Origin: PWQG01 sp040882255 | GTDB lineage: Bacteria > Pseudomonadota > Gammaproteobacteria > Pseudomonadales > Pseudohongiellaceae | DNA: 64,000 nt | Assembly: GCA_040882255.1 (NCBI GenBank) | Contig: JBBEBP010000016.1 | Span: forward strand, 1-64,000 | Direction of reading: 5' to 3' | In this document: piece after piece, positions 34,457 through 42,841 of the stretch | How the letters are laid out: each line of letters opens with the position of its first letter | Numbering within the stretch: the first letter of the stretch is position 1 | Position numbers and translations under genes: made by a program | Notes under the pieces: model-generated | The model's database searches: none | Told to the model about the DNA's origin: nothing | What the model saw: the letters and a program-made list of their open reading frames with translations, nothing else

Positions 34457-35509
34457 TCAGAGGCTCCCCAGAAACATGGCGTCTCCGTAGCTGAAGAAGC
34501 GGTAACGCCGTGCCACTGCCTCGCGGTAGGCCGCCAACAGATTGTCGCGCCCGGCGAAGGCGCTGACCAGCATGATCAGCGTGGACTCGGGCAGGTGAAA
34601 GTTGGTGATCATGGCGTCCACCGCGCGAAAACGGTAGCCGGGGTAGATGAAGATGTCGGTCTCTCCCCGGGTCGGCCGGGGCAGGCCATCCTCACTGTCA
34701 CGTGCCGCGCTCTCCAGGCTGCGCACCGCCGTCGTGCCCACGGCAACCACGCGTCCACCCCGCTCGCGGCAGGCCCGGACCCGGTCACACACCGCCGGCG
34801 AGACCTCGATCCACTCGCTGTGCATCCGGTGTTCCCTGATGTCCTCCGTGCGCACAGGCTGGAAGGTGCCGGAACCGACATGCAGGGTCACCGTGGCCGA
34901 CTCCACACCCTGCTCGCGCAGACGCTGCAACAAAGCCTCGTCGAAGTGCAGCCCGGCGGTGGGCGCGGCCACTGCACCGCTGCGCTCGCCGAACACGGTC
35001 TGGTAGCGCTCCTCGTCCTCGGGACCATCCTCACGGCGGATATAGGGCGGTAATGGCATGTGACCATAGCCGTCCAGCGCACCGGGCAATGCGCTCCCGG
35101 CCCGGAAACGTAACCGGTAAAAATTGTCCTCGCGACCCAGCACCTCCGCCTCCAGCGGTGCCTCTCCGTCCCGGCGGGCATCGAAGCGCAGCCAGGTGCC
35201 GGGACCGGGCGACTTGCTGACGCGCAGCTGGACCAGCGCCTCATCGGCGGACAGCACCCGCTCCAGCAGGGCCTCCAGCCGCCCGCCGGATTCCTTGGCA
35301 CCCAGCAGCCGGGCGGGGATCACGCGGGTATTGTTGAAGACCAGCAGATCACGGTCGGTCAGCAGCTCCGGCAACTCGTGGAAAATGCGGTGTTGCAGGG
35401 AGCCTGAGCCGCGATCCATACACAGCAGACGGCTATCGCTGCGCCGTCCGGTCGGATGATGGGCGATCAGCTCTTCAGGCAGTTCATAATGGAAATCGGA
35501 CAGTTTCAT
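34457..35509 (-). CDS. queA: S-adenosylmethionine:tRNA ribosyltransferase-isomerase
   Basis: A 350-residue enzyme that adds the ribosyl part of SAM to preQ1 in tRNA, giving epoxyqueuosine. The start MKLSDFHYELPEELIAHHP and motifs FNNTRVIPARLLG and TVTLHVGSGTFQPV are typical. The ATG at 35509 gives the standard N-terminus. tgt, which usually follows queA, is not downstream; mdh is. A degenerate copy of 158 bp of this gene (34893-35050) lies at 37103-37260. Confidence 0.96.
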   Translation of the reverse strand: MKLSDFHYELPEELIAHHPTGRRSDSRLLCMDRGSGSLQHRIFHELPELLTDRDLLVFNNTRVIPARLLGAKESGGRLEALLERVLSADEALVQLRVSKSPGPGTWLRFDARRDGEAPLEAEVLGREDNFYRLRFRAGSALPGALDGYGHMPLPPYIRREDGPEDEERYQTVFGERSGAVAAPTAGLHFDEALLQRLREQGVESATVTLHVGSGTFQPVRTEDIREHRMHSEWIEVSPAVCDRVRACRERGGRVVAVGTTAVRSLESAARDSEDGLPRPTRGETDIFIYPGYRFRAVDAMITNFHLPESTLIMLVSAFAGRDNLLAAYREAVARRYRFFSYGDAMFLGSL

Positions 35510-35607
35510 GGGCCGGACCGGGACATTTTCGGAACAGCGGCGCAGTGTGCCCGAAATCGGGAGATTCGCCAAGTCGCAACCAGTCGCCGGGGCCGCATGT
35601 CCGAGGC

Positions 35608-35636
35608 TTGCCATACTTTTCCGCAAGCCCCATAAT
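35608..35636 (+). promoter_or_regulatory. promoter of tRNA-Leu
   Basis: TTGCCA, a 17-base spacer and CATAAT, followed by the GC-rich run GGCCGCCC. It lies 46 bases before the tRNA. The discriminator suggests growth-rate or stringent control. Confidence 0.65.
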
Positions 35637-35682
35637 GGCCGCCCTCGCCAACCGCTGCATCAGCGCGGAGGCCACCTGTCCT

Positions 35683-35769
35683 GCCGGAGTGGTGGAATTG
35701 GTAGACACGTCGGATTCAAAATCCGATGCTAGCGATAGCGTGCCGGTTCAAGTCCGGCCTCCGGTACCA
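35683..35769 (+). tRNA. tRNA-Leu (anticodon CAA)
   Basis: An 87-base class II tRNA. The acceptor stem GCCGGAG pairs with CTCCGGT (first pair G-U). The anticodon arm is TCGGA-TTCAAAA-TCCGA with anticodon CAA, and a long variable arm (TGCTAGCGATAGCG) is present. The T arm is GCCGG-TTCAAGT-CCGGC, and the discriminator A plus CCA end are encoded. It reads UUG leucine codons. Confidence 0.97.
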
Positions 35770-35780
35770 GCCAGAAACCC

Positions 35781-35800
35781 GCCCCGCCAGGGGCACTTTT
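35781..35800 (+). terminator. intrinsic terminator of tRNA-Leu
   Basis: A perfect GCCCC/GGGGC stem with loop GCCA, followed by ACTTTTAT, 11 bases past the tRNA 3' end. Confidence 0.7.
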
Positions 35801-35848
35801 ATATGCGCCCCGCCTCTTTATTCGTCATCAGGATTCGCGAAATAACTG

Positions 35849-35862
35849 GTCAACAGGTTGAC
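35849..35862. promoter_or_regulatory. 14-bp palindrome GTCAACAGGTTGAC
   Basis: A perfect dyad with a 2-base centre, about 160 bases before the ice-binding-like gene. TTGACA within it looks like a -35, but no -10 follows at standard spacing, so an operator is the better reading. Confidence 0.3.
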
Positions 35863-36024
35863 AAACGTGCCTGTGCGCCTCAGAAGCTGTCACATGGCCG
35901 GCAGGGAATCGCACATCCTGTGTACGTTGATGCACAGACCGGCTGATCCGTTGGGCCATAGCATCCGCGCCAATGTCAGAGAAAATTTTTCCTGGCAATG
36001 CCACCTTGGCAAAGAGGATTCAGC

Positions 36025-36921
36025 ATGAACAGCATACAATGCAAGACACTCATGTCGGCCGCGCTGCTCGGCACGCTGGCCGGCTTCTCACCGGCATACG
36101 GGGGACCCATTCTGGGTTCCGATCTCGCGAGCTTTACAGTCCTGGGCTCGTCGGAAGTCACCAATGTACCCACAAGTACCATTACCGGCAATGTCGGTGT
36201 CTGGCCCGGGAGCGCAATCACCGGCTTCGACTCTTCCTCGGGCGATGCGGTATCCGACCCGCAGGTCACCAGTGGACTGGTCCACTCAAGCACCGCACTC
36301 GCGGAGTCGGCCCAGGGGCAGCTCACTACAGCGATAAACAACCTTTCATCTCTCGGAGGGGGAACGACGCTGTCGTTGGCTGACCTGGCTGGACTCACCC
36401 TCACTCCTGGCGTCTATACGCTCCCTGCAGGTACGACCAATCTGTCGGGCACAGTTACCCTCGATGGAGAGGACAATGCGAATGCGGCCTGGGTCTTCCA
36501 GATGCCGAGCACACTGATCACCTCGCCCAACTCGGTCGTGAACATGATCAATGCCGGCTCCGGGGCCGGCCTGTTCTGGAATGTCGGCAGCTCCGCGACC
36601 ATTGACGTGAACAGCACATTTCTGGGGAACATACTGGCATCCGAGAGCATCTCCATGAATACGACCGCAACGGATGTCTGCGGCAGGGCCCTGGCAAGCA
36701 ACGGCGCCGTAACCCTGCAGCAGAACAGCCTCTCGGGTATCTGCACAGGCATGCTCGCGGGCAGCGACGGTTTGAGTGGCGGCCTTGACGTGAGTTCTGA
36801 TGGCAGCGGTGTCACCATACTGCCATCCAGCACCATCGCAACTGTGCCTTTGCCATCTCCGCTGATATTGATGGGCCTTGGCCTGGCGGGACTTGTGCTG
36901 CGTCGACGTCGTCATGGTTGA
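36025..36921 (+). CDS. ice-binding-like (DUF3494) protein with VPLP-CTERM sorting tail
   Basis: A 298-residue exported protein. The signal peptide ends near SPAYGGP. The body matches the DUF3494 ice-binding fold (LGSDLASFTVLGSSEVTNV, ITGNVGVWPG, LTLTPGVYTL, AAWVFQMPSTLITSPNSVV, GRALASNGAVTL), which forms a discontinuous beta-helix. The C-terminus is a PEP-CTERM-class sorting signal in its VPLP form: VPLPSPLILMGLGLAG, then a hydrophobic stretch and RRRRH. Exosortase would process it; none is in the window. AGAGGA precedes ATG 36025. The family also works in adhesion and in non-psychrophiles, so ice binding is not proven. It sits at the start of an accessory region next to a tRNA. Confidence 0.85.
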   Translation: MNSIQCKTLMSAALLGTLAGFSPAYGGPILGSDLASFTVLGSSEVTNVPTSTITGNVGVWPGSAITGFDSSSGDAVSDPQVTSGLVHSSTALAESAQGQLTTAINNLSSLGGGTTLSLADLAGLTLTPGVYTLPAGTTNLSGTVTLDGEDNANAAWVFQMPSTLITSPNSVVNMINAGSGAGLFWNVGSSATIDVNSTFLGNILASESISMNTTATDVCGRALASNGAVTLQQNSLSGICTGMLAGSDGLSGGLDVSSDGSGVTILPSSTIATVPLPSPLILMGLGLAGLVLRRRRHG

Positions 36922-36955
36922 GACAGGAACCATGGATCAATAAGACGGGGAGACC

Positions 36956-37102
36956 ATGCCTTCCAGCACCGGACCGGCCAATACTCCATCGGAAACGCGC
37001 TCCCTGCGTTATCTTGGCAGCTACCTGACCGGACTGGTGCGGGGCCGACTGTGGTTGAAGGTCCTGGTCGGCATATTCCTCGGCCTTGGTGTCGGCGTCC
37101 TG
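36956..37102 (+). pseudogene. N-terminal fragment of a dicarboxylate/amino-acid:cation symporter-like gene
   Basis: ATG 36956, with GGGGAG upstream, opens about 49 codons whose second half (GRLWLKVLVGIFLGLGVGVL) resembles the first membrane helix of DAACS-family symporters (GltP/DctA). The frame then runs directly into the reversed queA fragment and no transporter sequence follows. The family assignment rests on this short segment only. Confidence 0.45.
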
Positions 37103-37260
37103 GTGGCCGACTCCACGCCCCGCTCGCGCAGGCGCTGCTACAACGCCTCGTCGAAATGCAGCCCGTCGGTGGGCGCCGCCATCACTCCACTGCGATCACC
37201 GAACACGGTTTGGTACCGCTCCTCGTCCTCCGGTCCGTCCTCACGGCGGATATAGGGCGG
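37103..37260 (-). pseudogene. degenerate internal fragment of queA
   Basis: These 158 bases align without gaps to 34893-35050 inside queA, with about 20 mismatches by my count. Both start GTGGCCGACTCCAC and end TATAGGGCGG. The level of divergence suggests that it came from a relative's queA or is old. It is on the same strand sense as queA and has neither start nor stop. Confidence 0.8.
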
Positions 37261-37262
37261 CA

Positions 37263-37478
37263 ATCGCCAAATTGAAACCTGAACTACGGCGGGTCACTCA
37301 GAAGAAGAAGATCTACAATAGCCGGGCCGATGCGCGAGCAGAGATCTTCTATTTTATCGAAATGTTTTACAATCCGGTCAAGCGGAATAGTCACACCGGA
37401 GGCTTATCTCCGGCAGCCTATGAAACAAGCTATTTTTCGCAGGGAAAGTGTCTAGTACACTCTGGGAAGTCCACAGGC
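37263..37478 (+). mobile_element. 3' remnant of an IS3-family insertion sequence
   Basis: The plus-strand frame from 37269 encodes KKKIYNSRADARAEIFYFIE then MFYNPVKRNSHTGGLSPAAY, the end of the IS3-family DDE transposase (OrfB). About 25 bases after it, AGTGTCTAGTACACTCTGGG and then AAGTCCACA resemble an IS3-group right terminal inverted repeat. The left end, orfA and most of orfB are gone. It ends just at the mlaA start. Confidence 0.75.
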
Positions 37479-37480
37479 CC

Positions 37481-38320
37481 ATGCAGAGATCACACTGCCT
37501 TACACAGCTTCGATGCAGAACCCCGCTTGCACTGCTGCTACTGCTGACGGCAGCACTGGCCGGCGGCTGCGCATCCACAGACGACACATCGTATGACGCC
37601 CGACCCGTTCCTTCAGATACTCCCTCCGGACAGGACGTCATCAGCGGTACTGATGGCATCCAGCCTACGGTAGTGGCCTACGACGACTACGGGGATCCCC
37701 TGATGGGTCTGAACCGCGTCATATTCGCCTTCAACGAGGTAAGCTATCGCTATGCCTTCATTCCCCTGGCCCGGGGCTATACCGGACGTGTTCCGGAACC
37801 CGTACAACAGGGAGTGGGCAATTTCTATTACAACATCAGGTCTCCGCTCTATCTGATCAACAATCTGCTGCAACTCAGGCCCGCCGCCGCTGGCACCAAC
37901 CTGTTGCGCTTCGGCATCAACTCCACCGTCGGACTGCTGGGATTCTTTGACCCGGCCCGGCACTGGCTCGATCTGGACAGGGCGGACACCAGTCTCAACG
38001 AGACGCTGACGCAGTACGGTATGGGCTATGGAGCCTACCTGGTGCTGCCCCTGATCGGATCATCGGACCTGCGCGGCGGCACTGCCACCGTTGCCGAATC
38101 GTTTCTGGATCCCACAGGCCTGTTTTTCGAGGGCAGGGAGCGGATCATTGTCCAGGGTATCGGCAACTTCCAGGAAGTGGTTCCGCAACTGCTGCTGTAT
38201 ACCGACCTGCTCGAGGAGAGCGACGATCCCTACATATTCATGCGTAACATGTACCTGCAGAATATGCTGCGCGATGCAGAGTATCAGGATTCCCCCGAGG
38301 GAGAAGAACAGGACCCGTGA
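37481..38320 (+). CDS. mlaA: MlaA/VacJ family lipoprotein
   Basis: A 279-residue outer-membrane lipoprotein. The signal peptide ends in the lipobox ALAGGC. Family motifs are DPLMGLNRVIFAFNE, VGNFYYNIRSPLYLINNLLQ, FGINSTVGLLGFFDPA and GYGAYLVLPLIGSSDLR. MlaA removes phospholipids from the outer leaflet and passes them to MlaC and the MlaFEDB transporter. Here mlaC and mlaFEDB are absent and an RND-type exporter overlaps the 3' end. The IS relic ends right at the start codon, so the original promoter region may have been replaced. Confidence 0.92.
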   Translation: MQRSHCLTQLRCRTPLALLLLLTAALAGGCASTDDTSYDARPVPSDTPSGQDVISGTDGIQPTVVAYDDYGDPLMGLNRVIFAFNEVSYRYAFIPLARGYTGRVPEPVQQGVGNFYYNIRSPLYLINNLLQLRPAAAGTNLLRFGINSTVGLLGFFDPARHWLDLDRADTSLNETLTQYGMGYGAYLVLPLIGSSDLRGGTATVAESFLDPTGLFFEGRERIIVQGIGNFQEVVPQLLLYTDLLEESDDPYIFMRNMYLQNMLRDAEYQDSPEGEEQDP

Positions 38321-40713
38321 AACGACTCGTTGATGTCATCACCCGTCACCCCCTTGTGGTGCTTGCCCTGTTTGTGGTCGGTTCAGCCGCCCTGGGCTGG
38401 CAGGCCCGGCATTTCCAGATTGACGCATCGGCCGACACCCTGTTGACCCAGGATAACGAGCACTACATCAGAACACAGGTCATGAACCAGCGTTTTGCGC
38501 CCCAGGAATTCCTGCTGGTGGCCTATGCGCCCAAAGATGGAGAGCTCTTTTCTGAACAGAGCCTCGCGGATCTGCGCTCACTCAGCCAGCAGCTCCTGGC
38601 GCTGGAACGGGTGGAATCCGTCCGCTCCGTTCTCAATGTCCCCTTGCTAAGTCTGATGGAGGGTGGGCTGGGCAACTTTGATGCGGATGCCTGGACCCAT
38701 GAACAGCAACAGTTCAGTAGTGAACAACTGACCACCGCCTTCGCCGGCAACCCCATCTACGAAGACCTGCTGGTCAATGCCGACCAGAGTGCCATGGCCC
38801 TGCAGGTGCTGTTCAGTCCGCATGAAGAACTGGAAGACCTGCAGTCCCGTATCACCGATCTCCGCCAGAACGCCCTTGAGCGGGAACTCTCCGGAGAAGA
38901 ACAGGACGAAATCGCATCCCTGCGGACCCGCGCCGAACCCCTGGAAGCCGATTTGAATGCCACCCGGATACAGGAAATCGAAGACATCCGCGCTTTCCTG
39001 GGTGACTATAAAGAAAATGCCGACATCTACATGGGCGGCGCCCATGTGCTCGGCTACCAGCTCATCGACATCATCAGAACCGACCTGTTCCTGTTCGGCA
39101 GCCTCATTGCCGGCATGATGGCGCTGGTGCTGCTGTTTTTCTTCGGCAGTTTTCGCTGGGTACTACTACCCGTATTGTGCTGCGGTTTCAGCGTGTTGCT
39201 GACCATGGGCCTGTTCGGACTGCTGGGCCTGAAAACCACGGTGATTTCCTCGAACTTCATCGCTCTGCAACTGATCCTTACACTGGCCATTGTCATTCAC
39301 CTGATCGTGCAGTATCGGGAATTGAACGCAGAATCACCCGAACTGAGCCAGCAGGAACTGATCTCGGCCGCCTTTCTCAAAAAGGCCGCACCCTGTTTCT
39401 TCGCCGGGCTGACCACCTCGGTGGGCTTCGCCTCCCTGCTGTTTACCGGTATCCAGCCGGTGATTGCCTTTGGCTGGATGATGATCATCGCCATGTCCTT
39501 CTCGATTACCGTCAGCCTGCTGCTGTTCCCGGCCCTGATGGCCCTGTTTCCACGGGAGAAGCATCCAGGCCGGCACAATCTCGCCAGATGGTCGCTGCAG
39601 GGGCTGCATTACATGACACAGCGGCACCCCGGGGCGACCATGCTGCTGTGCCTGGCAGCGCTGGCGGGCGGTGTCGGCGGAGTGCTGCGCCTGGATGTGG
39701 AAAACAGTTTCATCAATTATTTCAGCGAATCGACAGATGCATATCGGGAGCTGAGTTTCATTGACCAGGAACTTGGTGGTTCCACCCCCCTGGACCTGGT
39801 ACTCACATTCCCCGAAGCGGACGCTCCGGAGAACGATCTGGTGATCAGCGCGGCAAATGTGCAGCAATTGCAGCGCATTCAGGCTCTGCTGGAAGAACAG
39901 GAAGGTATGGGAAAAGTGCTTTCCATAGTCAACTTCACCGAGCTGGCCAGGGAAATCAATAACGACCAGCCCTTGACGGAATATGAACTCACCGCCATTT
40001 ACCGGACCATCGACGAGAACCTGCGGGCTGACCTGCTGGGCTCCTTCTTTTCCGAAGAGCATTCACAACTGCGCATCAGTGCTCGAGTCCAGGATGCCAC
40101 CCAAGGTCTGAACAGGGCGCAGTTGATCGAGAACATAAGGGCCGGCATGACGGAGCTCGGCATTGACCGGGAACAGTATTCCCTGAGCAACCTCTTCGTG
40201 CTCTACCAGGATATTCTCCAGCGCCTGTTCTTCTCCCAGATGGTCTCCCTGGGCCTTGTCTACATCGTGCTGACCCTCACCTTTCTTGCCATCTTCGGCT
40301 CCCCGCGTCTGGCCGTGATCGGCATTGCGCCCAATATCCTTTCCACCATAGGAGTCCTCGGCGTCATGGGCTGGTTCAGGATTCCCCTGGACCTTATGAC
40401 CATCACCATTGCCTCCATCGCAATGGGCATTGCTGTCGACAATACCATCCACTACATACATCGCTATCGGGAAGAGCTCGGCAAGGCAGGCGCGGATGGT
40501 GCCCGTGCCGCCATCACGGCAACCAGCTTCAGCGTCGGATATGCCATGCTCTACACCTCGGTGATCATCATGCTCGGCTTTTCCCAGCTGGGCTTTTCCG
40601 ACTTCATCCCCAGTGTACAGTTCGGCCTGCTCGCCAGTCTGGCCATGGGGATGGCATTGATGTGGAACATGCTGCTGTTGCCGGTATTGTTGGGGCGCTT
40701 TGCCCGCAAATGA
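38317..40713 (+). CDS. RND/MMPL-type transporter coupled to MlaA
   Basis: A 798-residue RND-superfamily protein with the duplicated layout of one helix, a large periplasmic domain and five helices, twice. Helix 1 is LVVLALFVVGSAALGW, and a helical insert lies in the first periplasmic domain (about 185-225). The central sterol-sensing-like bundle and the C-terminal bundle hold AMGIAVDNTIHYIHRYREEL, the usual RND helix motif with an acidic residue. Its GTG start overlaps the mlaA stop (GTGA). Relatives move lipids or hopanoids (HpnN, MmpL). With MlaA next to it, I infer phospholipid or other lipid traffic between membranes. No membrane-fusion protein or TolC gene is adjacent. Confidence 0.88.
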   Translation: MKRLVDVITRHPLVVLALFVVGSAALGWQARHFQIDASADTLLTQDNEHYIRTQVMNQRFAPQEFLLVAYAPKDGELFSEQSLADLRSLSQQLLALERVESVRSVLNVPLLSLMEGGLGNFDADAWTHEQQQFSSEQLTTAFAGNPIYEDLLVNADQSAMALQVLFSPHEELEDLQSRITDLRQNALERELSGEEQDEIASLRTRAEPLEADLNATRIQEIEDIRAFLGDYKENADIYMGGAHVLGYQLIDIIRTDLFLFGSLIAGMMALVLLFFFGSFRWVLLPVLCCGFSVLLTMGLFGLLGLKTTVISSNFIALQLILTLAIVIHLIVQYRELNAESPELSQQELISAAFLKKAAPCFFAGLTTSVGFASLLFTGIQPVIAFGWMMIIAMSFSITVSLLLFPALMALFPREKHPGRHNLARWSLQGLHYMTQRHPGATMLLCLAALAGGVGGVLRLDVENSFINYFSESTDAYRELSFIDQELGGSTPLDLVLTFPEADAPENDLVISAANVQQLQRIQALLEEQEGMGKVLSIVNFTELAREINNDQPLTEYELTAIYRTIDENLRADLLGSFFSEEHSQLRISARVQDATQGLNRAQLIENIRAGMTELGIDREQYSLSNLFVLYQDILQRLFFSQMVSLGLVYIVLTLTFLAIFGSPRLAVIGIAPNILSTIGVLGVMGWFRIPLDLMTITIASIAMGIAVDNTIHYIHRYREELGKAGADGARAAITATSFSVGYAMLYTSVIIMLGFSQLGFSDFIPSVQFGLLASLAMGMALMWNMLLLPVLLGRFARK

Positions 40714-40737
40714 CCGGCACCGGCGAAAGGAGGACAC

Positions 40738-42357
40738 ATGCAACAGCGACCCGGATGGGTTTTCTATCTCTCCGTCCTGTGCCTGGCCGGATTTGTGGCA
40801 ATGGGGATCGGCAGGCCCGAACAGCTGGCGCAGGGCGCCGAGTTGGCGCTGACCTTCACCACGGAACATTTCGGCTGGCTGTACCTGTTCGCCACGACGG
40901 GGTTTCTGTTGTTCTGCTTCGGGGTGGCCTTGTCTTCCGCCGGCCATATCCGCCTGGGCGCCGATGGTGAGGGCCCCGAATTCCCCTATCCCGCCTGGCT
41001 CGGCATGATTTTTTCGGCCGGCATGGGGGTCGGTCTGGTGTTCTGGGGCGTGGCCGAGCCCATGAGCCACTATAACGATCCGCCGCTCGGTCAGGCATCC
41101 TCCGGAACACCGGAGGCGGCCAGGCTTGGTATGCAATATTCGCTGTTTCACTGGGGTTTCCACCAGTGGGCCAATTTCGCGGTGGTCGGAATGGCCATCG
41201 CCTATGTACGTTTCCGCAAACAGCGGGCCGGGCTGATCAGCGAAACCTTCCGCGCCACAATGGGAGACCGCGTCGATGGTCCCCTGGGCCACGGCATCAA
41301 TATCCTCGCTGTGGTATCGACCGTGTTTGGCGTGGCAACCACGCTGGGCCTGGGCATCATCCAGATCAACAGCGGTCTCGGCGCCGTGGCCGACGTCGGC
41401 TTCGGCACCAGCCAGCAGATGACCATCCTGGCCGGTGTGTCCGTGATATTCCTGCTCTGCTCTCTCCTGCCCCTGGAAAGCGGGGTGCGTTATGTCAGTG
41501 ATGCCAACATGATGCTGGCTGCGGTGCTGTTGGTGTTTGTTTTTTTTGCTGGTCCCATCGACTTCATCACGGCAGCGATGACCAATGCCATCGGCGACTA
41601 CTTCAATAATGTGATCGGCATGAGCCTGGTGATGACGCCCTATACCGGGGAGGACTGGGTGGAGCGCTGGACCATTTTCTACTGGGCCTGGGGGCTATCG
41701 TGGGCGCCGTTCGTGGGCAGCTTCATTGCGCGGATCTCGCGCGGGCGTACGATCCGCGAGTTTGTGTCGGGCGTGGTCGGCATGCCGGTGCTGCTGAGCG
41801 TAGTCTGGTTTGCGACCTTCGGTGGATCGGCGCTGTACTACGAGCTGTTCGAGTCAGCGGGCATTGGCGAAGCTGTGCGCAATGAGATCAGTTCAGGTCT
41901 TTTCCTGATGCTGGAGTCGCTACCCTACACGGAGGCGCTCGGTGTTCTGACTCTGATCCTGATCGTACTGTTCGTGATCACATCAGCCAACTCGGCCACC
42001 TTCGTGCTGGGCATGTTCACCGGCAAGGGGGTGCTCACGCCGAGCCGCTGGCTGCGCGTGGGGTGGGGGATCATCCAGGTACTGGTGGCCGGGGTACTGC
42101 TGCTCAGCGGCGGACTGGGCGCCTTGCAGACCATGTCCATCGTCGCGGCCTTCCCGTTCATGATACTGATGATTTTCATGGCCGCCGCGCTGCTCCGCTC
42201 GCTGCGCGAAGAACAGCGCCAGAAGGAACTCCATGTGGCGATGCTGGAGGTGCGCATGCAGAGAATGCTGGCGGACTACGAAGCCGGTAGAGCACAGGAT
42301 GGCGAAAGGGACGCAGCAACGCCGGAGGCAGCCACCGAGGACTTGAAGAATGCATGA
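40738..42357 (+). CDS. BCCT-family betaine/choline/carnitine transporter
   Basis: A 539-residue secondary transporter with 12 predicted helices. BCCT signatures include FSAGMGVGLVFWGVAEPMSH, the helix 3 motif with AMGVG-like glycines, and the tryptophan-rich FYWAWGLSWAPFVGSFIARI. Helix 1' with GMGVGLVFW rather than GxGxGxM-D suggests Na+ coupling, but this is tentative. The C-terminal tail is charged and may sense osmolarity. AAAGGAGG precedes the ATG. It imports compatible solutes, most probably glycine betaine or choline, and fits a salt-exposed habitat. Confidence 0.93.
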   Translation: MQQRPGWVFYLSVLCLAGFVAMGIGRPEQLAQGAELALTFTTEHFGWLYLFATTGFLLFCFGVALSSAGHIRLGADGEGPEFPYPAWLGMIFSAGMGVGLVFWGVAEPMSHYNDPPLGQASSGTPEAARLGMQYSLFHWGFHQWANFAVVGMAIAYVRFRKQRAGLISETFRATMGDRVDGPLGHGINILAVVSTVFGVATTLGLGIIQINSGLGAVADVGFGTSQQMTILAGVSVIFLLCSLLPLESGVRYVSDANMMLAAVLLVFVFFAGPIDFITAAMTNAIGDYFNNVIGMSLVMTPYTGEDWVERWTIFYWAWGLSWAPFVGSFIARISRGRTIREFVSGVVGMPVLLSVVWFATFGGSALYYELFESAGIGEAVRNEISSGLFLMLESLPYTEALGVLTLILIVLFVITSANSATFVLGMFTGKGVLTPSRWLRVGWGIIQVLVAGVLLLSGGLGALQTMSIVAAFPFMILMIFMAAALLRSLREEQRQKELHVAMLEVRMQRMLADYEAGRAQDGERDAATPEAATEDLKNA

Positions 42358-42551
42358 GTGCCCCGGATGAGCCGGCTGCGGCATTCCGTCGCGCTGAACC
42401 GCAATTTATCGCTACAGGATTGAAGGATCAGGCCTATTCCTGCTAGATTACAGCGAGTGGGTTGTTTTTACCCTGTTTTTTCCCGAAAAGAGGACCATTT
42501 CGGGACAGCCGCTGTGCCACAATAGGGCTTTTGGTCATGGAGACGCCACGC

Positions 42552-42686
42552 ATGAAATCAGACGAGCAGCGAGATACCGACAAACCCGGAAAATTCTTCG
42601 GCTTCGAAGTGAGCGATACAGTCACCTATATTGTCGTAATCGTGCTGGCAATCATTTTCATCCGCCAGGTTTCTGTGCTGTTCTGA
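42552..42686 (+). CDS. small single-pass membrane protein
   Basis: A 44-residue protein with an acidic/charged head (MKSDEQRDTDKPGKFFGF) and one strong C-terminal membrane helix (VTYIVVIVLAIIFIRQVSVL). An in-frame ATG at 42537 would add METPR. There is no clear ribosome site. Codon use fits the genome, and the head-plus-helix pattern is coherent, but I recognise no family. Confidence 0.45.
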   Translation: MKSDEQRDTDKPGKFFGFEVSDTVTYIVVIVLAIIFIRQVSVLF

Positions 42687-42766
42687 ATTCTGTGTGATCA
42701 TCCTCAAGCAGTGCCGATGACGGCATTGCCACATCCGCTGCCCCAGCCCTGCCTGGCCGGACTAAG

Positions 42767-42795
42767 TTGTCCACCCTCCCCTCGCGTGGTAAATT
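42767..42795 (+). promoter_or_regulatory. leuB promoter
   Basis: TTGTCC, a 17-base spacer and TAAATT, 46 bases before ATG 42842. Confidence 0.5.
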
Positions 42796-42841
42796 ACGCG
42801 CCTTTCACACGCTAATCCACCACGCCGGAAATCGAGCAGAC

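Larger units (their letters stand above)
36922..37480. other. 559-base mosaic of gene and IS relics
   Basis: There is no intact gene between the ice-binding-like gene and mlaA. In order it holds the N-terminus of a cation symporter gene, a reversed queA fragment and the 3' end of an IS3-type transposase, each listed separately. Base composition falls noticeably in the last part. Confidence 0.7.

Noticed and set aside
35858..35863. TTGACA as a -35 element
   Set aside because: No -10-like hexamer lies 16-18 bases downstream. The sequence is half of a palindrome and is better read as an operator.
35990..36010. Possible sigma-54 promoter (TGGCA and TTGGCA words) before the ice-binding-like gene
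   Set aside because: The GG and GC dinucleotides are 15 positions apart instead of 12, so the spacing is wrong.
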